Assembly (NCBI GenBank): GCA_964608315.1
Contig: CAZSNF010000007.1
Coordinates: 62,001 to 126,000 of the forward strand
Source of the DNA: VXPQ01 sp964608315
GTDB lineage: Bacteria; Bacteroidota; Rhodothermia; Rhodothermales; VXPQ01
Length of the DNA stretch: 64,000 nucleotides
Direction of reading: 5' to 3'
This document shows positions 1 to 8,697 of this stretch, one piece after another (the stretch's first letter is position 1; the number at the start of each line of letters is the position of its first letter). The notes under the pieces were generated by a model that was not told where the DNA came from, searched no databases, and worked only from the letters and a program-made list of their open reading frames with translations. The position numbers and the translations under genes were made by a program.

Positions 1-257
1 CTCTCTTAAAGGAAATGCATATTGCTCAAGTGCCAGTTGTCGCACGCGGGCGCTTCGCCTACCCGGAAATTCCAAAACTTCTGTCCACATCAAAACTTGG
101 TGATCAGCCCGCGGAAGGCCTCTATCTCCGATTTGACCAGGGTAACTGGCTGGCGCAACGGGCCAAACTGGTTCTTCCGGCGTTTATTCAGTCGGTGGAG
201 CAGCACTGGTCACGTGCTGTCATCAAGCCAAACCGGTTGAGGCTGTCAAAATATTAG
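1..257 (+). CDS. RNA ligase-like protein, C-terminal fragment (5' end outside window)
   Basis: The frame is open from the first base, so the gene begins upstream of the window; an internal ATG lies at 15. The visible C-terminus reads AQVPVVARGRF near its start and then EGLYLRFDQGNWLAQRAKLV. That resembles the end of the nucleotidyltransferase domain of Rnl2/DRAM-type RNA ligases, where an EGxYxR motif is followed by the RAKLVxPxF motif that holds the catalytic lysine of motif V. If correct, the protein seals RNA ends using ATP. The stop codon (255-257) is followed at once by what looks like an insertion-sequence end, so the locus may be truncated or rearranged. Only about 85 residues are visible, so the assignment rests on motif recognition alone. 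Confidence 0.5.
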   Translation, partial: LLKEMHIAQVPVVARGRFAYPEIPKLLSTSKLGDQPAEGLYLRFDQGNWLAQRAKLVLPAFIQSVEQHWSRAVIKPNRLRLSKY

Positions 258-420
258 AGGGTGTCTTGTAAACTGTGTAAGCGCGTTTAAGGTTCGTCGG
301 GCATTCTGTCTGCGTAGAGTATGACGAACTGGTTGAGCGAGTCCTTCCGGTAACTCCTATTATCGGCCTTTTCAACGGACGAAGCCCTGCGCGGGTACTG
401 TATTTCCTCTGGAAAAAGGG
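258..420 (-). mobile_element. Insertion-sequence end with 3' remnant of a transposase-like gene
   Basis: On the minus strand a frame without a start codon ends at a TAA at 287-289 and reads SYRKDSLNQFVILYADRM near its end. This resembles the LNQFAIxFxxR ending of IS256-type transposases, but the match is weak. The segment from 258 (AGGGTGTCTTGTAAACTGTG) looks like a terminal repeat just beyond the stop. No other transposase part is present, so this is a solo end or relic rather than an active element. It directly abuts the RNA-ligase-like stop codon. Confidence 0.35.
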
Positions 421-444
421 CAATGTCCCGTTCAGTGGATAACT

Positions 445-494
445 AAACCTTAATTATTTAAGTTTAAAAATTTTAACCTAAATTATTTAGGTTT
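445..494. promoter_or_regulatory. Pair of AT-rich palindromes (pair 1)
   Basis: Two related inverted repeats, AACCTTAATTATTTAAGTTT at 446-465 and AACCTAAATTATTTAGGTTT at 475-494, have centres 29 bp apart. The second is a perfect palindrome with 9-bp arms around a single T. Similar pairs occur at 885-930 and 49442-49485. The spacing of about three helical turns suggests paired operator sites for a dimeric regulator, but no regulator was identified. Confidence 0.5.
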
Positions 495-880
495 CGTATT
501 ATTGCGGCAAAATTTTCCCTTCTCTAAAATCCGCCCCGATCGGCTCCCGTCCCGACCTTGGTGAGGCGCGCCGCCTTTTTCAGGCGCGCCAGAGCGCCCG
601 GAACTGTCCGTACGCCGCGCCCGCGCTATTCCACTCGGGCGGCGCCAACGTCTCGCAGGGCCATTTGCGGGCGTACTCACGCACTGCGCTGGATGCGCCC
701 GAAAACACTGCCGAACGCCTCGGAACGCCCGGATGGGTCATCCAATTTGTTTAAGGGCCTTAAAAAATGAGGCAAATTCTATAAAAAACCATCGAAAGGC
801 GCCCGAATGTGCTGAAAACCCCTGAAAATGGCGTTTTAGACGAAGTGTCGGGGAAGGCGAATGTTCTCTTAAGAAGGTAA
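495..880. other. No supported gene
   Basis: This GC-rich stretch lies between two palindrome pairs. A plus-strand frame from about 494 to 772 (ending TPGWVIQFV) is open and has gene-like codon use, but it has no start codon and no recognisable family. It may be a gene remnant. Nothing else is supported. Confidence 0.3.
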
Positions 881-884
881 CATA

Positions 885-930
885 AATTTAATTATTTAAG
901 GTCTTGTTTTTTGAAATTAAATAATTTAAC
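885..930. promoter_or_regulatory. Pair of AT-rich palindromes (pair 2) upstream of coiled-coil gene
   Basis: AT-rich inverted repeats with cores TTAATTATTTAA (888-899) and TTAAATAATTTAA (917-929) have centres about 30 bp apart. They lie just upstream of the small coiled-coil gene that starts at 1043. They match the pairs at 445-494 and 49442-49485 in sequence and spacing, so a shared operator is plausible. Confidence 0.5.
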
Positions 931-1042
931 TTAAAGATGTCCGGAAAGGGCAGCACTCGAAACGAATCGCCGCTTGACGCCATGAGCAATGGAACAGAAT
1001 GCTGGAAACGGTATATTAAACCGTACCAACCCGCCGCAAGCC

Positions 1043-1390
1043 ATGATTGATACTCTTGCCATCGCCAGCGATCTCGTCGCAGCGGGAGTCGCAAAGCCTC
1101 AGGCCGAAGCACACGCCAGGGCCATTGCGACCGCCGTCGGGCAGCAGTACGCGGACATCGCCACGAAAGATTTCGTGCGCAGCGAAATAAGCGCCCTTCG
1201 GGCAGAGTTACGGGAAGAAATAGGCGCCCTTCGGACAGAGGTACGGGAAGAAATAAGTGCTGTACGCGGAGAAATAAGTGCTGTACGCGGAGAAATGAGC
1301 GCCCTTGAAACCCGTCTTGTGCGCTGGATAGTCGGAACGATGATCGCCGGCGGAGGCCTCTTGTTCGCCGCGCTGCATTTCATACCGTAA
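1043..1390 (+). CDS. Small coiled-coil protein with C-terminal membrane anchor (DUF1640-like)
   Basis: A 115-residue protein. The N-terminus (MIDTLAIASDLVAAGV, then QAEAHARAIATAV) and the following ATKDFVRSEIS match the general pattern of bacterial DUF1640/CCDC90-like proteins. Residues about 45-90 form heptad repeats (EISALRAELREEIGALRTEV), and the last 25 residues are one hydrophobic membrane segment. The heptads are encoded partly by exact 21-bp tandem repeats around 1258-1300, so the coiled coil can grow or shrink by slippage. An upstream ATG at 989 would add 18 residues; 1043 is preferred because homologues begin MxDTL and because the decayed downstream copy starts at the same place. The function of this family is unknown. 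Confidence 0.6.
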   Translation: MIDTLAIASDLVAAGVAKPQAEAHARAIATAVGQQYADIATKDFVRSEISALRAELREEIGALRTEVREEISAVRGEISAVRGEMSALETRLVRWIVGTMIAGGGLLFAALHFIP

Positions 1391-1458
1391 TCGCCTGGGC
1401 CTGAAGTCCGGCGCGTCGCCTCGAACGCATACCCTGCGTCGTTAACCCGCCGCAAGCT

Positions 1459-1626
1459 ATGCTTGATGCGCTTGCCATTGCCCAGGATATCGCCGCTGCG
1501 TCGTTCGCCGCCCCTGTCGGCCCGCCGCCCACCCCCGACCCCGTATTCCCGCCTGCGCCTGCGGTCGTAGGGGATTGCGAAACGGGCGAGGTGGGCGCAG
1601 TCGGAATGGCGCAGGCGTACGCATAA
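1459..1626 (+). pseudogene. Truncated tandem copy of the coiled-coil gene
   Basis: The sequence AACCCGCCGCAAGC followed by an ATG and a frame reading MLDALAIAQDIAAASF repeats the start of the gene at 1043. After about 16 residues the similarity ends and the frame becomes a Pro-rich tail with a stop at 1624-1626 (55 residues in all). The heptad region and membrane anchor are missing. This looks like a decayed or recombined tandem paralogue rather than a working gene. Confidence 0.5.
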
Positions 1627-1876
1627 TATTCCCATTATTATATAACGCATAATCCGCTCTGCCCTGCGGCCAGCTTTTCGGTCGTTGGGCGCCGCTCCGC
1701 CTCCCTGCCGGATTTTCGTCCGTCAGGCGCCAATCCGCGCCCGATATCCCCTCTATTACCCTTTTATTACCTCTCTATTTCATCCCGAAGGGAATACATG
1801 TCTATATTGCACATATTTTGAACATATAAATGTATAAAAATATCGACTCAACAGCGATTTTTTTCCCATAAAAGGC

Positions 1877-1904
1877 TTGACATTACAAATTTCCGCCGTA
1901 ATTT
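1877..1904 (+). promoter_or_regulatory. Putative promoter of the dcw operon
   Basis: TTGACA at 1877-1882 and TAATTT at 1899-1904 are separated by 16 bp. They lie in the AT-rich leader of mraZ, about 115 bp upstream of its start codon and just before the GTGGGG boxes. This is a sequence match only. Confidence 0.4.
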
Positions 1905-1910
1905 GACTGA

Positions 1911-1930
1911 ACAAGTGGGGAAAAGTGGGG
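1911..1930 (+). promoter_or_regulatory. MraZ-type operator boxes
   Basis: Two direct repeats, GTGGGG at 1915-1920 and 1925-1930, occur in the context AAGTGGGGAAAAGTGGGGAA with 10-bp spacing. MraZ is known to bind tandem TGGG-type boxes at this interval in its own leader. Autoregulation of the operon by the adjacent mraZ product is therefore likely. Confidence 0.65.
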
Positions 1931-2019
1931 AACATTCCCATGATTTGGATGGTGAACTGGCGTAATGCGCCGGATGCGTTATCCCGGTTCATGGTTCCAT
2001 CCGCTGCTTCTTTGGCATT

Positions 2020-2472
2020 ATGGCAAGCTTCAAGGGACAGGCAGAATACTCCGTAGACAGCAAGGGTCGCATAGCGATCCCGGCCAGGATGCGGAGTGCG
2101 TTGAACCCGGAAGCGAACAACAGCTTTACGATTACGCGCGGCTTCGAGCAATGCATCCTCTTGTTTCCGATGGACGAGTGGGCGAAACGCGAAGCGGAGA
2201 TCGCTCGGCTGAACACGTATCAATCCGAAGCGCGCAGTTTCGTGCGGACGATCATGCGTTGGGCGGACGAGGTTACGCTGGACAGACAGGGGCGGATCGT
2301 GGTTCCGAAGAACCTGATCGAATTCGCCGGCCTTGAAGGCGCCGTGCTAATCATTGGCGTACTGGATCGTATCGAAATCTGGAATCCGAAGGCGTTTGCC
2401 GCCCAAGCCGAGCAGGAAGCGGACTACCCGGACGTGGCGGAACGGATTTTCGAGATGGGCAGGGATCTATAG
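2020..2472 (+). CDS. mraZ: Transcriptional regulator MraZ
   Basis: A 150-residue protein made of two SpoVT/AbrB-like swapped-hairpin halves. The first is near residues 5-50 (YSVDSKGRIAIPARMR) and the second near 82-125 (VTLDRQGRIVVPKNL); each carries the DxxGRIxxP signature. MraZ forms a ring-shaped oligomer that binds tandem TGGG boxes and controls the dcw operon, and such boxes lie about 90 bp upstream. The length is normal for the family. It is the first gene of the operon, with rsmH starting 35 bp downstream. Identification is secure from both motifs and position. Confidence 0.95.
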   Translation: MASFKGQAEYSVDSKGRIAIPARMRSALNPEANNSFTITRGFEQCILLFPMDEWAKREAEIARLNTYQSEARSFVRTIMRWADEVTLDRQGRIVVPKNLIEFAGLEGAVLIIGVLDRIEIWNPKAFAAQAEQEADYPDVAERIFEMGRDL

Positions 2473-2507
2473 CGCCATGACCGGCGGAAAATTTTCCGTC
2501 ACAGAGG

Positions 2508-3521
2508 ATGACAGGAGGAGATGGACATAAACGAATGGGGAATGCAGGAGGACGCGATTTCGCAACCTCGTTCCACATTCCTGTTCTTTGCAAGGCTGTA
2601 ACAGAAGGACTGATTACGAAAACCGGCGGCGTGTACGTGGATACTACCTTGGGTGGGGGTGGACACAGTGCTGCGTTGCTCGAGTTGTTATCACCGAGAG
2701 GCAGGGTGTTCGGCGTCGATCGCGACGCCGAGGCGCTCGATGCATCTTGCAGCAGACTCGTCGCCGACTTGGAGCGCGGGCGGTTTACGCCTCTCCGGGG
2801 CAATTTCGAACATATCGAACGATTGCTCGAAGAAGCCGGAGAGGCGCAGGTGGACGGTCTGGTGGCGGACCTTGGGGTCTCTTCCCGCCAGATCGACGCC
2901 GCCTCGCGCGGATTCAGTTATCTCGCCGAAGGCGCGCTCGACATGCGCATGGATATGCGCGGGGGGCGTTCCGCCCGCGAAATAGTTAATTCGTGGGACA
3001 GGGAGATGCTGAAAGAGGTGTTCTCGAAGTATGGCGAAGAGCCTCGGTCGGGCCGGATCGCTCGCGCGATCGTAGAGGCCCGGCCGCTCGAGAGCACAAC
3101 GGAACTGGCCGAGGCGGTTCGCAGCGTAACGCCGGGACGAGAGGCGATTCGGACCCTCTCTCGCGTATTTCAGGCGCTGCGCATCGTGGTGAATCGCGAA
3201 CTGGAAGCGCTGGAGCGGTTGCTCGAATCGTCGGCCCGCGTGGTTCGGCCAGGAGGGCGGATGGCTGTGATAAGCTATCATTCGCTTGAGGACAGAAGGG
3301 TCAAACGGTTTTTCAGAAACGGGAATTTCGAGCGGGAGCCGTTCCGCGATGCGTACGGCAATCCGCTGGTCCCGTGGAAGGAACGCATGCGGAAGCCGAT
3401 CCAGCCGGACGCCGAGGAGGTGGAAGCCAATCCGCGGGCGCGCAGCGCGCGTCTCCGCATCGCGGAGCGCACGGAGATGGCGTGGCCCCTGAACGAGGGC
3501 GCGCAGACGACAAGGCGATGA
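2508..3521 (+). CDS. rsmH: 16S rRNA (cytosine-1402-N4)-methyltransferase RsmH
   Basis: A 337-residue S-adenosylmethionine-dependent enzyme that methylates C1402 in the 16S rRNA P-site. The SAM-binding motif DTTLGGGGHS is at residues 45-54, VDRD follows near 75, and the conserved SYHSLEDRRVKRFF block is near 252. The start is uncertain: the ATG at 2508 has no good ribosome-binding site, while an in-frame ATG at 2535 lies about 16 bases after AGGAGG. Conserved sequence (HIPVL) starts at residue 23, so either start would work. Second gene of the dcw operon, as is usual. Confidence 0.95.
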   Translation: MTGGDGHKRMGNAGGRDFATSFHIPVLCKAVTEGLITKTGGVYVDTTLGGGGHSAALLELLSPRGRVFGVDRDAEALDASCSRLVADLERGRFTPLRGNFEHIERLLEEAGEAQVDGLVADLGVSSRQIDAASRGFSYLAEGALDMRMDMRGGRSAREIVNSWDREMLKEVFSKYGEEPRSGRIARAIVEARPLESTTELAEAVRSVTPGREAIRTLSRVFQALRIVVNRELEALERLLESSARVVRPGGRMAVISYHSLEDRRVKRFFRNGNFEREPFRDAYGNPLVPWKERMRKPIQPDAEEVEANPRARSARLRIAERTEMAWPLNEGAQTTRR

Positions 3522-3527
3522 ACGAAC

Positions 3528-3977
3528 GTGTGCGTCATGTACAAGCCAAAAAAACATACCCTGACCAGGTTAGAAGAAGCCGATCCGGCTTCGGAGACGG
3601 TTCGTCCTGAGCCGTCCCGCCCGGGGCATGCGCTGCCCGGCTGGTCAGATATTCAGGACCTGAACCAGCGCAAATCAGCTCCGCTTCGGAGCGGAGCCGC
3701 TTTTTTGGGACGCATTTCGACGGCGCGATTCGCCCTTTTCGTGGTGGGGTTCGGCGTACTGTTTACGCTGTATGTAGGGCATGTTCACACTACCCGGCAC
3801 ATTCTGTCGGAGCTCGAACGGGAGCGCCAGGAAAATCTTCGACTGCACTTGCAGTACAACCGTCTGAAGGGGGATTTCGATCAGATGGTTGGTCCTTCCG
3901 TCATCTACGAACGCGCCCATGCACTGGGGCTCGTTACGGATCCTGCGCCCGGGCCCCCGGTCGAGATAGAGGGATGA
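3528..3977 (+). CDS. ftsL: Cell division protein FtsL-like
   Basis: A 149-residue bitopic membrane protein. A basic, Pro-rich cytoplasmic region (1-66) is followed by one membrane segment at about 68-85 and a periplasmic leucine-zipper-like coiled coil at about 88-122. This is the FtsL architecture, and its position between rsmH and ftsI is the canonical ftsL slot. FtsL bridges FtsQ and FtsI in the divisome. Sequence conservation is weak in this family, so the call leans on topology and location. The cytoplasmic part is longer than in many FtsL proteins. Confidence 0.75.
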   Translation: MCVMYKPKKHTLTRLEEADPASETVRPEPSRPGHALPGWSDIQDLNQRKSAPLRSGAAFLGRISTARFALFVVGFGVLFTLYVGHVHTTRHILSELERERQENLRLHLQYNRLKGDFDQMVGPSVIYERAHALGLVTDPAPGPPVEIEG

Positions 3978-4007
3978 CGGGAAGCATGCGAACAAGACGC
4001 AAGACGT

Positions 4008-6005
4008 TTGCGAGAGATCACCCACGTGGATGCCAGGGACGCCATACTGATTCGGATGTACGCGGCGCTGACGGCGCTGAGCCTGCTGCCCCTGCTCGTT
4101 ATCGGGCAGGTCTTCCGCATTCATCTTACGGAGGGCGGCGATCTGCGGGATCAGGGACAGCGACAAACCAATTCGTTCGTCGGCGTCCCGGCGATGCGGG
4201 GCGCTATCTATGATCGCGCGGGCCGGACGCTGGCGGTGAATACGGCGCGCTACGATCTGGCGATCGACCCGACGGTTTCCGGCTTCGACGAACAGCGAGA
4301 TGCGTTCTTTGAAAGATTGTCAAATCTGACCGGCGCTTCTGCGGCGCACTACCGACAGCGCGTACGCGAACGAACCAGTCCGCAGTACGCGCCGCTGGTC
4401 AGGGGCCTGTCGGAGGAGCAGAAGGAGGAAGTGGAGCGCTGGGAGACGCCCGGCGTTATTCTTGATCCGGCCTTTGCCCGCCGGTACAATCACGGACCAA
4501 CCGCTTCGCATGTGTTGGGCTATGTGAATTCCGACGGGATCGGGCTGAGCGGCCTGGAACTGCAATACGACGAGTATTTGCGGGGAGTGGACGGACGGCG
4601 ACCCGTACAGCGCAACCGGCTGGGCCGGATCAGGACGTTCGTTTCGGGGAAAGTGGTCGAGCCGGTGCATGGAGAATCGCTTGTCCTGACCATCGACCTG
4701 CTGCGGCAGGCTATTCTGGAGGAAGAACTGGCTCGGGGCGTTGCTGAAATGGAAGCCCTGTCCGCATCGGCGGTGGCGCTAGATCCGCGCACCGGGGCGG
4801 TGCTCGCCATGGCCAACGCGCCGGCGTTCGATCCCAACCGGGCGGGCGCCTGGCCAGCGGAAACGCGCCGCAACCGCGTGATTACGGACCGGATGGAGCC
4901 GGGCTCCACGTTCAAACTCGTGTCCGCCGTATCCGCCATCGAGCAGCGCCTTGTGGGGATGGAAGATTCGGTCGATACCGGGGACGGATGGGTCGTGGTG
5001 CATGGACGTACGTTCACTGATACGCGCGCGCACGGGGCCATCCCGTTTCGGGAAGTGATTTCGCTTTCGAGCAATGTGGGCACGGCGAAAGTGGTGTCCC
5101 GCGCAGACAGGGATACGTTTTACGGGCATGCCCGTAATTTCGGGTTCGGACAGCGCACGGGGATCGATCTTCCCGGAGAGGTGCAGGGATTGCTGAAGCC
5201 CCCCGACGAGTGGAGCGGCGCGACGCTGACGGCCATGGGCATCGGGTACGAAGTGGACGTCACGCTTTTGCAGACGGCCGTGGCGTATGCGGCGCTTGCG
5301 AACGGCGGACGGCTCGTGCAACCGCATGTGGTCGCCGAGCGGCGAGACGTAACCGGTCGAACCACATGGACGGCCCGGCGGGATTCCGCGCGGCGGGCGT
5401 TTATGCCCTCGACGGCGGAAACCATTCTGCCCGCGTTTCTGGGGGCGGTGGAAATGGGCACGGCGACCCGCGCGCAGATAGCGGGCCTGAAGGTGGCGGG
5501 CAAAACGGGCACTTCCCTCAAAGCAGAGGACGGCGGCTATCGCGAGGATGCACACCGGGCTTCGTTTGCAGGATTTTTCCCTGCGGACGATCCGCAAATC
5601 GTGCTTGTGGTGGCTGTGGACGAACCGCAAACATTTCAGCATGGCGGACAGGTCGCCGCGCCGATTTTCCAGCGCGCGGCTGCCCGCTGGCTTGCTACGT
5701 TTCCCGAACTGTCCCGGCAGGCGTTTTCGGCCGCGCAATTTTCGTCCGAGGCTCCGCCCGATGGGTCTATGTCCGGGTCCGCGCCCGCGCGTCCCGTATT
5801 GCTTCGGGAGCAGAACGAAACGAATGCAGCGCCCCTGACAGGCGACGCCGTTCCCGATTTCAGGGGATGGACCATGCGCGAGGCGGCCTACTGGTTGTCG
5901 CGCCGGAATATCCCGCTCCGCATTGAGGGGAAAGGGGTCGTATCGTCCCAATATCCCGAAGCCGGATACCCTCTTGGGCAAACCGTCGTACTGCGATCCC
6001 GATGA
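4008..6005 (+). CDS. ftsI: Septal peptidoglycan transpeptidase FtsI (PBP3) with PASTA domain
   Basis: A class B penicillin-binding protein of up to 665 residues. One N-terminal membrane segment (about 17-37) anchors it. The dimerisation domain includes MRGAIYDRAGRTLA. The transpeptidase motifs are SxxK at 300-303 (STFK), SxN at 354-356 (SSN) and KTG at 499-501. A C-terminal PASTA domain (about 613-665, from VPDFRGWTMREA) is present, as is common outside proteobacteria. It cross-links septal peptidoglycan. The frame opens with TTG at 4008; GTG at 4026 is an alternative start, and neither has a clear ribosome-binding site. The stop overlaps the murE start by ATGA. Confidence 0.93.
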   Translation: MREITHVDARDAILIRMYAALTALSLLPLLVIGQVFRIHLTEGGDLRDQGQRQTNSFVGVPAMRGAIYDRAGRTLAVNTARYDLAIDPTVSGFDEQRDAFFERLSNLTGASAAHYRQRVRERTSPQYAPLVRGLSEEQKEEVERWETPGVILDPAFARRYNHGPTASHVLGYVNSDGIGLSGLELQYDEYLRGVDGRRPVQRNRLGRIRTFVSGKVVEPVHGESLVLTIDLLRQAILEEELARGVAEMEALSASAVALDPRTGAVLAMANAPAFDPNRAGAWPAETRRNRVITDRMEPGSTFKLVSAVSAIEQRLVGMEDSVDTGDGWVVVHGRTFTDTRAHGAIPFREVISLSSNVGTAKVVSRADRDTFYGHARNFGFGQRTGIDLPGEVQGLLKPPDEWSGATLTAMGIGYEVDVTLLQTAVAYAALANGGRLVQPHVVAERRDVTGRTTWTARRDSARRAFMPSTAETILPAFLGAVEMGTATRAQIAGLKVAGKTGTSLKAEDGGYREDAHRASFAGFFPADDPQIVLVVAVDEPQTFQHGGQVAAPIFQRAAARWLATFPELSRQAFSAAQFSSEAPPDGSMSGSAPARPVLLREQNETNAAPLTGDAVPDFRGWTMREAAYWLSRRNIPLRIEGKGVVSSQYPEAGYPLGQTVVLRSR

Positions 6006-7504
6006 AAACGTTCGGAGCCTTGCTGGAAACGTTGCGGGCCGCCGGCCTGCTCATGGAGACATGGGGAAACATTGACAATATCGATATCGACCATGTGGCT
6101 GGAGATAGCCGCAAGGTCGGGCCGAACGGTCTTTTCGTCGCCATTCGCGGCGTTGAGATCGACGGCCACCTGTTCATTGACAAGGCTGTTCAAAACGGAG
6201 CCATCGCGATCGTGTGCGAGGCGGCGTCGGCGCGGCGGACATTCCGGCGTTCCGGCGTCGCCTTCGCGCGCGTCCGGGATAGCCGATGGGCCCTTGCGGC
6301 GCTTGCCGCCGCCTGGCGCGACAACCCGTCGCATGCGTTGCGCACGGTTGGCGTGACCGGAACCAACGGCAAGACGACCGTTGCGTTTCTGGTGTGGCAG
6401 GCGCTCGGGTTGCTGGGCGTACAGGCCGGTTTCACAGGGACGATCGGGGTGCGCGTGGGGAACGAAGCTTTTCCCGCCTCCCTGACGACGCCCGACGCGC
6501 TGGACGTGCAGCGCTTCCTGCGTCGCATGGCGGACGAAGGATGCGCCGCCTGCGCGATGGAGGCGTCTTCCCATGCGCTGGATCAGCATCGCCTTGCGGG
6601 CGTGGCGTTCGATGTGGCCGTGTTCACGAACCTGACCCGGGATCATCTCGACTACCACAAAACATTCTCCGCATATTTTGCGGCGAAAAAAACGCTTTTT
6701 GATCGGCTGGACGCAAGCGCTGCGGCCGTGTTCAATGCGGACGATCCGGCGGGCGCTCGCATGGTCGCCGATACGCGCGCAGCCTGTACTTCGTACGGGC
6801 TGGACGCCCCGGCCGATATCCGCGCCGGGGTGGTTGAGGACGCGCTGGACGGACTGACGCTTCGCATCGAGGGCCGTACGCGCCGTTTTCGGCTTGCCGG
6901 ACGGTTCAACGCATGGAATGTGCTGGCGGCCTGGGGCGCGTTGCGGGCGCTGGGATACGGCGCCGCCGCGCTGGAGGCGCTGGAAGAAGCCCGGCCCGCC
7001 CCGGGGCGCTTCGAGCAGATGCGATTCGAGGACGGCGCGCATGTCGTCGTCGATTTTGCGCATACTCCCGCCGCGCTCCAGGCCGTGCTCGAAACCATAA
7101 CGGCTGCGAAGCCGCCTGACGCGCAGATATGGTGCGTTTTCGGTTGCGGAGGGGATCGGGATCGGGCAAAGCGTCCCGCGATGGGCGCCGTGGTCGAGCG
7201 ATTCGCCGACCGCGCGATCGTTACGAGCGATAATCCTCGCACCGAAGACCCCGCTCGGATTTTGCAAGATATCCGGGCCGGGTTCGTCGATCCGAAGCGG
7301 GCGCTTTTCGTTGCGGATCGCGGAGAGGCCATTGTCGAAGCAAGCCGCCTCGCTCGTCCGGGAGACATTGTGCTTGTGGCCGGGAAGGGACACGAAACGC
7401 GGCAGCTTATCGGAACGGACAGCAGGCGTTTCGACGACAGGGAAGCAGTCCGGGCGGCATTTGCTTGCCGGTCTGCGGCCCGTACGCCGCAGACCCCCGA
7501 ATAA
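6002..7504 (+). CDS. murE: UDP-MurNAc-tripeptide synthetase MurE
   Basis: A 500-residue Mur ligase. It has an N-terminal UDP-binding domain, then the ATP-binding loop GTNGKTT at 120-126, and a C-terminal domain carrying SDNPRTEDP near residue 410. The DNPR motif is known to select meso-diaminopimelate, so this enzyme probably adds meso-DAP to UDP-MurNAc-L-Ala-D-Glu. The start overlaps the ftsI stop by ATGA. No murF follows, unlike in proteobacterial dcw clusters. Confidence 0.95.
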   Translation: MKTFGALLETLRAAGLLMETWGNIDNIDIDHVAGDSRKVGPNGLFVAIRGVEIDGHLFIDKAVQNGAIAIVCEAASARRTFRRSGVAFARVRDSRWALAALAAAWRDNPSHALRTVGVTGTNGKTTVAFLVWQALGLLGVQAGFTGTIGVRVGNEAFPASLTTPDALDVQRFLRRMADEGCAACAMEASSHALDQHRLAGVAFDVAVFTNLTRDHLDYHKTFSAYFAAKKTLFDRLDASAAAVFNADDPAGARMVADTRAACTSYGLDAPADIRAGVVEDALDGLTLRIEGRTRRFRLAGRFNAWNVLAAWGALRALGYGAAALEALEEARPAPGRFEQMRFEDGAHVVVDFAHTPAALQAVLETITAAKPPDAQIWCVFGCGGDRDRAKRPAMGAVVERFADRAIVTSDNPRTEDPARILQDIRAGFVDPKRALFVADRGEAIVEASRLARPGDIVLVAGKGHETRQLIGTDSRRFDDREAVRAAFACRSAARTPQTPE

Positions 7505-7539
7505 CCGGATATGCAGATTTTTTACGACAACATCTTCTT

Positions 7540-8697
7540 ATGCTTTATTACCTGATCGAATATCTGGAGCAACTTTACCAGCCCCCCGGGTTTCAGGTAA
7601 TCCGGTTCATCACGGTCCGGGCTACGCTGGGCGCGATGACGGCGCTATGCATCTCTCTGTTCATAGGGCGCCGCATCATCAATATGTTGAGCGCAAGGCA
7701 GATGGGCGAATCCGTTCGGGAAGGCGTGGAGGCGGGCGTAGTGAGTCATGCCCACAAGGCGGGAACGCCCACCATGGGCGGGATCGTGATCCTGTCGTCG
7801 ATTCTCGTATCGACTCTCCTGTGGGGCGCGATCGCCGAACCGTATGTCTGGCTGGCCATGCTGGCCATGGCCTGGATGGGCGTGTTCGGATTCATGGACG
7901 ACTATATCAAGACGTTCCGGAAGGACAAGCGGGGCCTGGCGCCGAAAGTCAAACTGGCGGGGCAAATTTCTATCGGGCTGCTGCTGGGGGCCGCGCTTTG
8001 TTTTCATCCTGCTTTCGAGGCGTACGCCGCAGTTGCGTATGTCCCCTTTCTGAAGGACAAGATGATCGACTACGACATTCTGGGTCCGCTGTTCGGGGGC
8101 GTCGATCTTGGACCGCTCGTATACATTCCGGTCGCGATTTTCATTATGACGGCGGTCTCGAATGCGGTGAACCTGACGGATGGACTCGACGGGTTGGCCA
8201 CGGGGGTTACCGCATTCGTAGGCGTGGGCTTCCTGACGCTGTGCTACATCTCCGGGAATGTGGAATTCGCGGAATTTCTCGATGTGTTTTACCTCCCCGG
8301 GGCTGGGGAACTCACGGTGTTCGCTGCGGCGATGTCGGCGGCGTGTTTCGGGTTTTTGTGGTTCAACGGGTATCCGGCGACTGTTTTTATGGGCGATACG
8401 GGATCGTTGGCGCTGGGCGCCGCCGTGGCGTCCCTTGCGCTGATGATCCGCATGGAACTCTTGCTGCCCTTGCTTGGGGCGGTGTATTTCATGGAAACCC
8501 TGTCTGTGATCATACAGACAACCTGGTTCAAGTGGACGCGGCGGCGGACGGGAACGGGCAAGCGCCTATTCCGCATGGCCCCGCTGCATCACCATTTCGA
8601 GGCGTACGGTACGCATGAGGCCAAGATCGTGACCCGCTTCTGGATAATCACTGCGGTAACCGTAGCGGCGACGCTGCTGGCGCTCCGCATCCGATGA
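7540..8697 (+). CDS. mraY: Phospho-MurNAc-pentapeptide transferase MraY
   Basis: A 385-residue integral membrane enzyme with about ten membrane segments. It transfers phospho-MurNAc-pentapeptide to undecaprenyl phosphate, making lipid I. Conserved motifs seen are FGFMDDYIK (catalytic Asp pair), NAVNLTDGLDGLA and PLHHHFE near the C-terminus. The ATG at 7540 (MLYYLIEYL) is chosen because family members begin with ML-Y-L; a frame extension to 7465 overlaps murE. The stop overlaps the murD start. Confidence 0.95.
   Translation: MLYYLIEYLEQLYQPPGFQVIRFITVRATLGAMTALCISLFIGRRIINMLSARQMGESVREGVEAGVVSHAHKAGTPTMGGIVILSSILVSTLLWGAIAEPYVWLAMLAMAWMGVFGFMDDYIKTFRKDKRGLAPKVKLAGQISIGLLLGAALCFHPAFEAYAAVAYVPFLKDKMIDYDILGPLFGGVDLGPLVYIPVAIFIMTAVSNAVNLTDGLDGLATGVTAFVGVGFLTLCYISGNVEFAEFLDVFYLPGAGELTVFAAAMSAACFGFLWFNGYPATVFMGDTGSLALGAAVASLALMIRMELLLPLLGAVYFMETLSVIIQTTWFKWTRRRTGTGKRLFRMAPLHHHFEAYGTHEAKIVTRFWIITAVTVAATLLALRIR

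Noticed and set aside
7311..8618. 435-codon plus-strand frame overlapping murE and mraY
   Set aside because: It is out of frame with both genes, and its product has no membrane segments where mraY must be.
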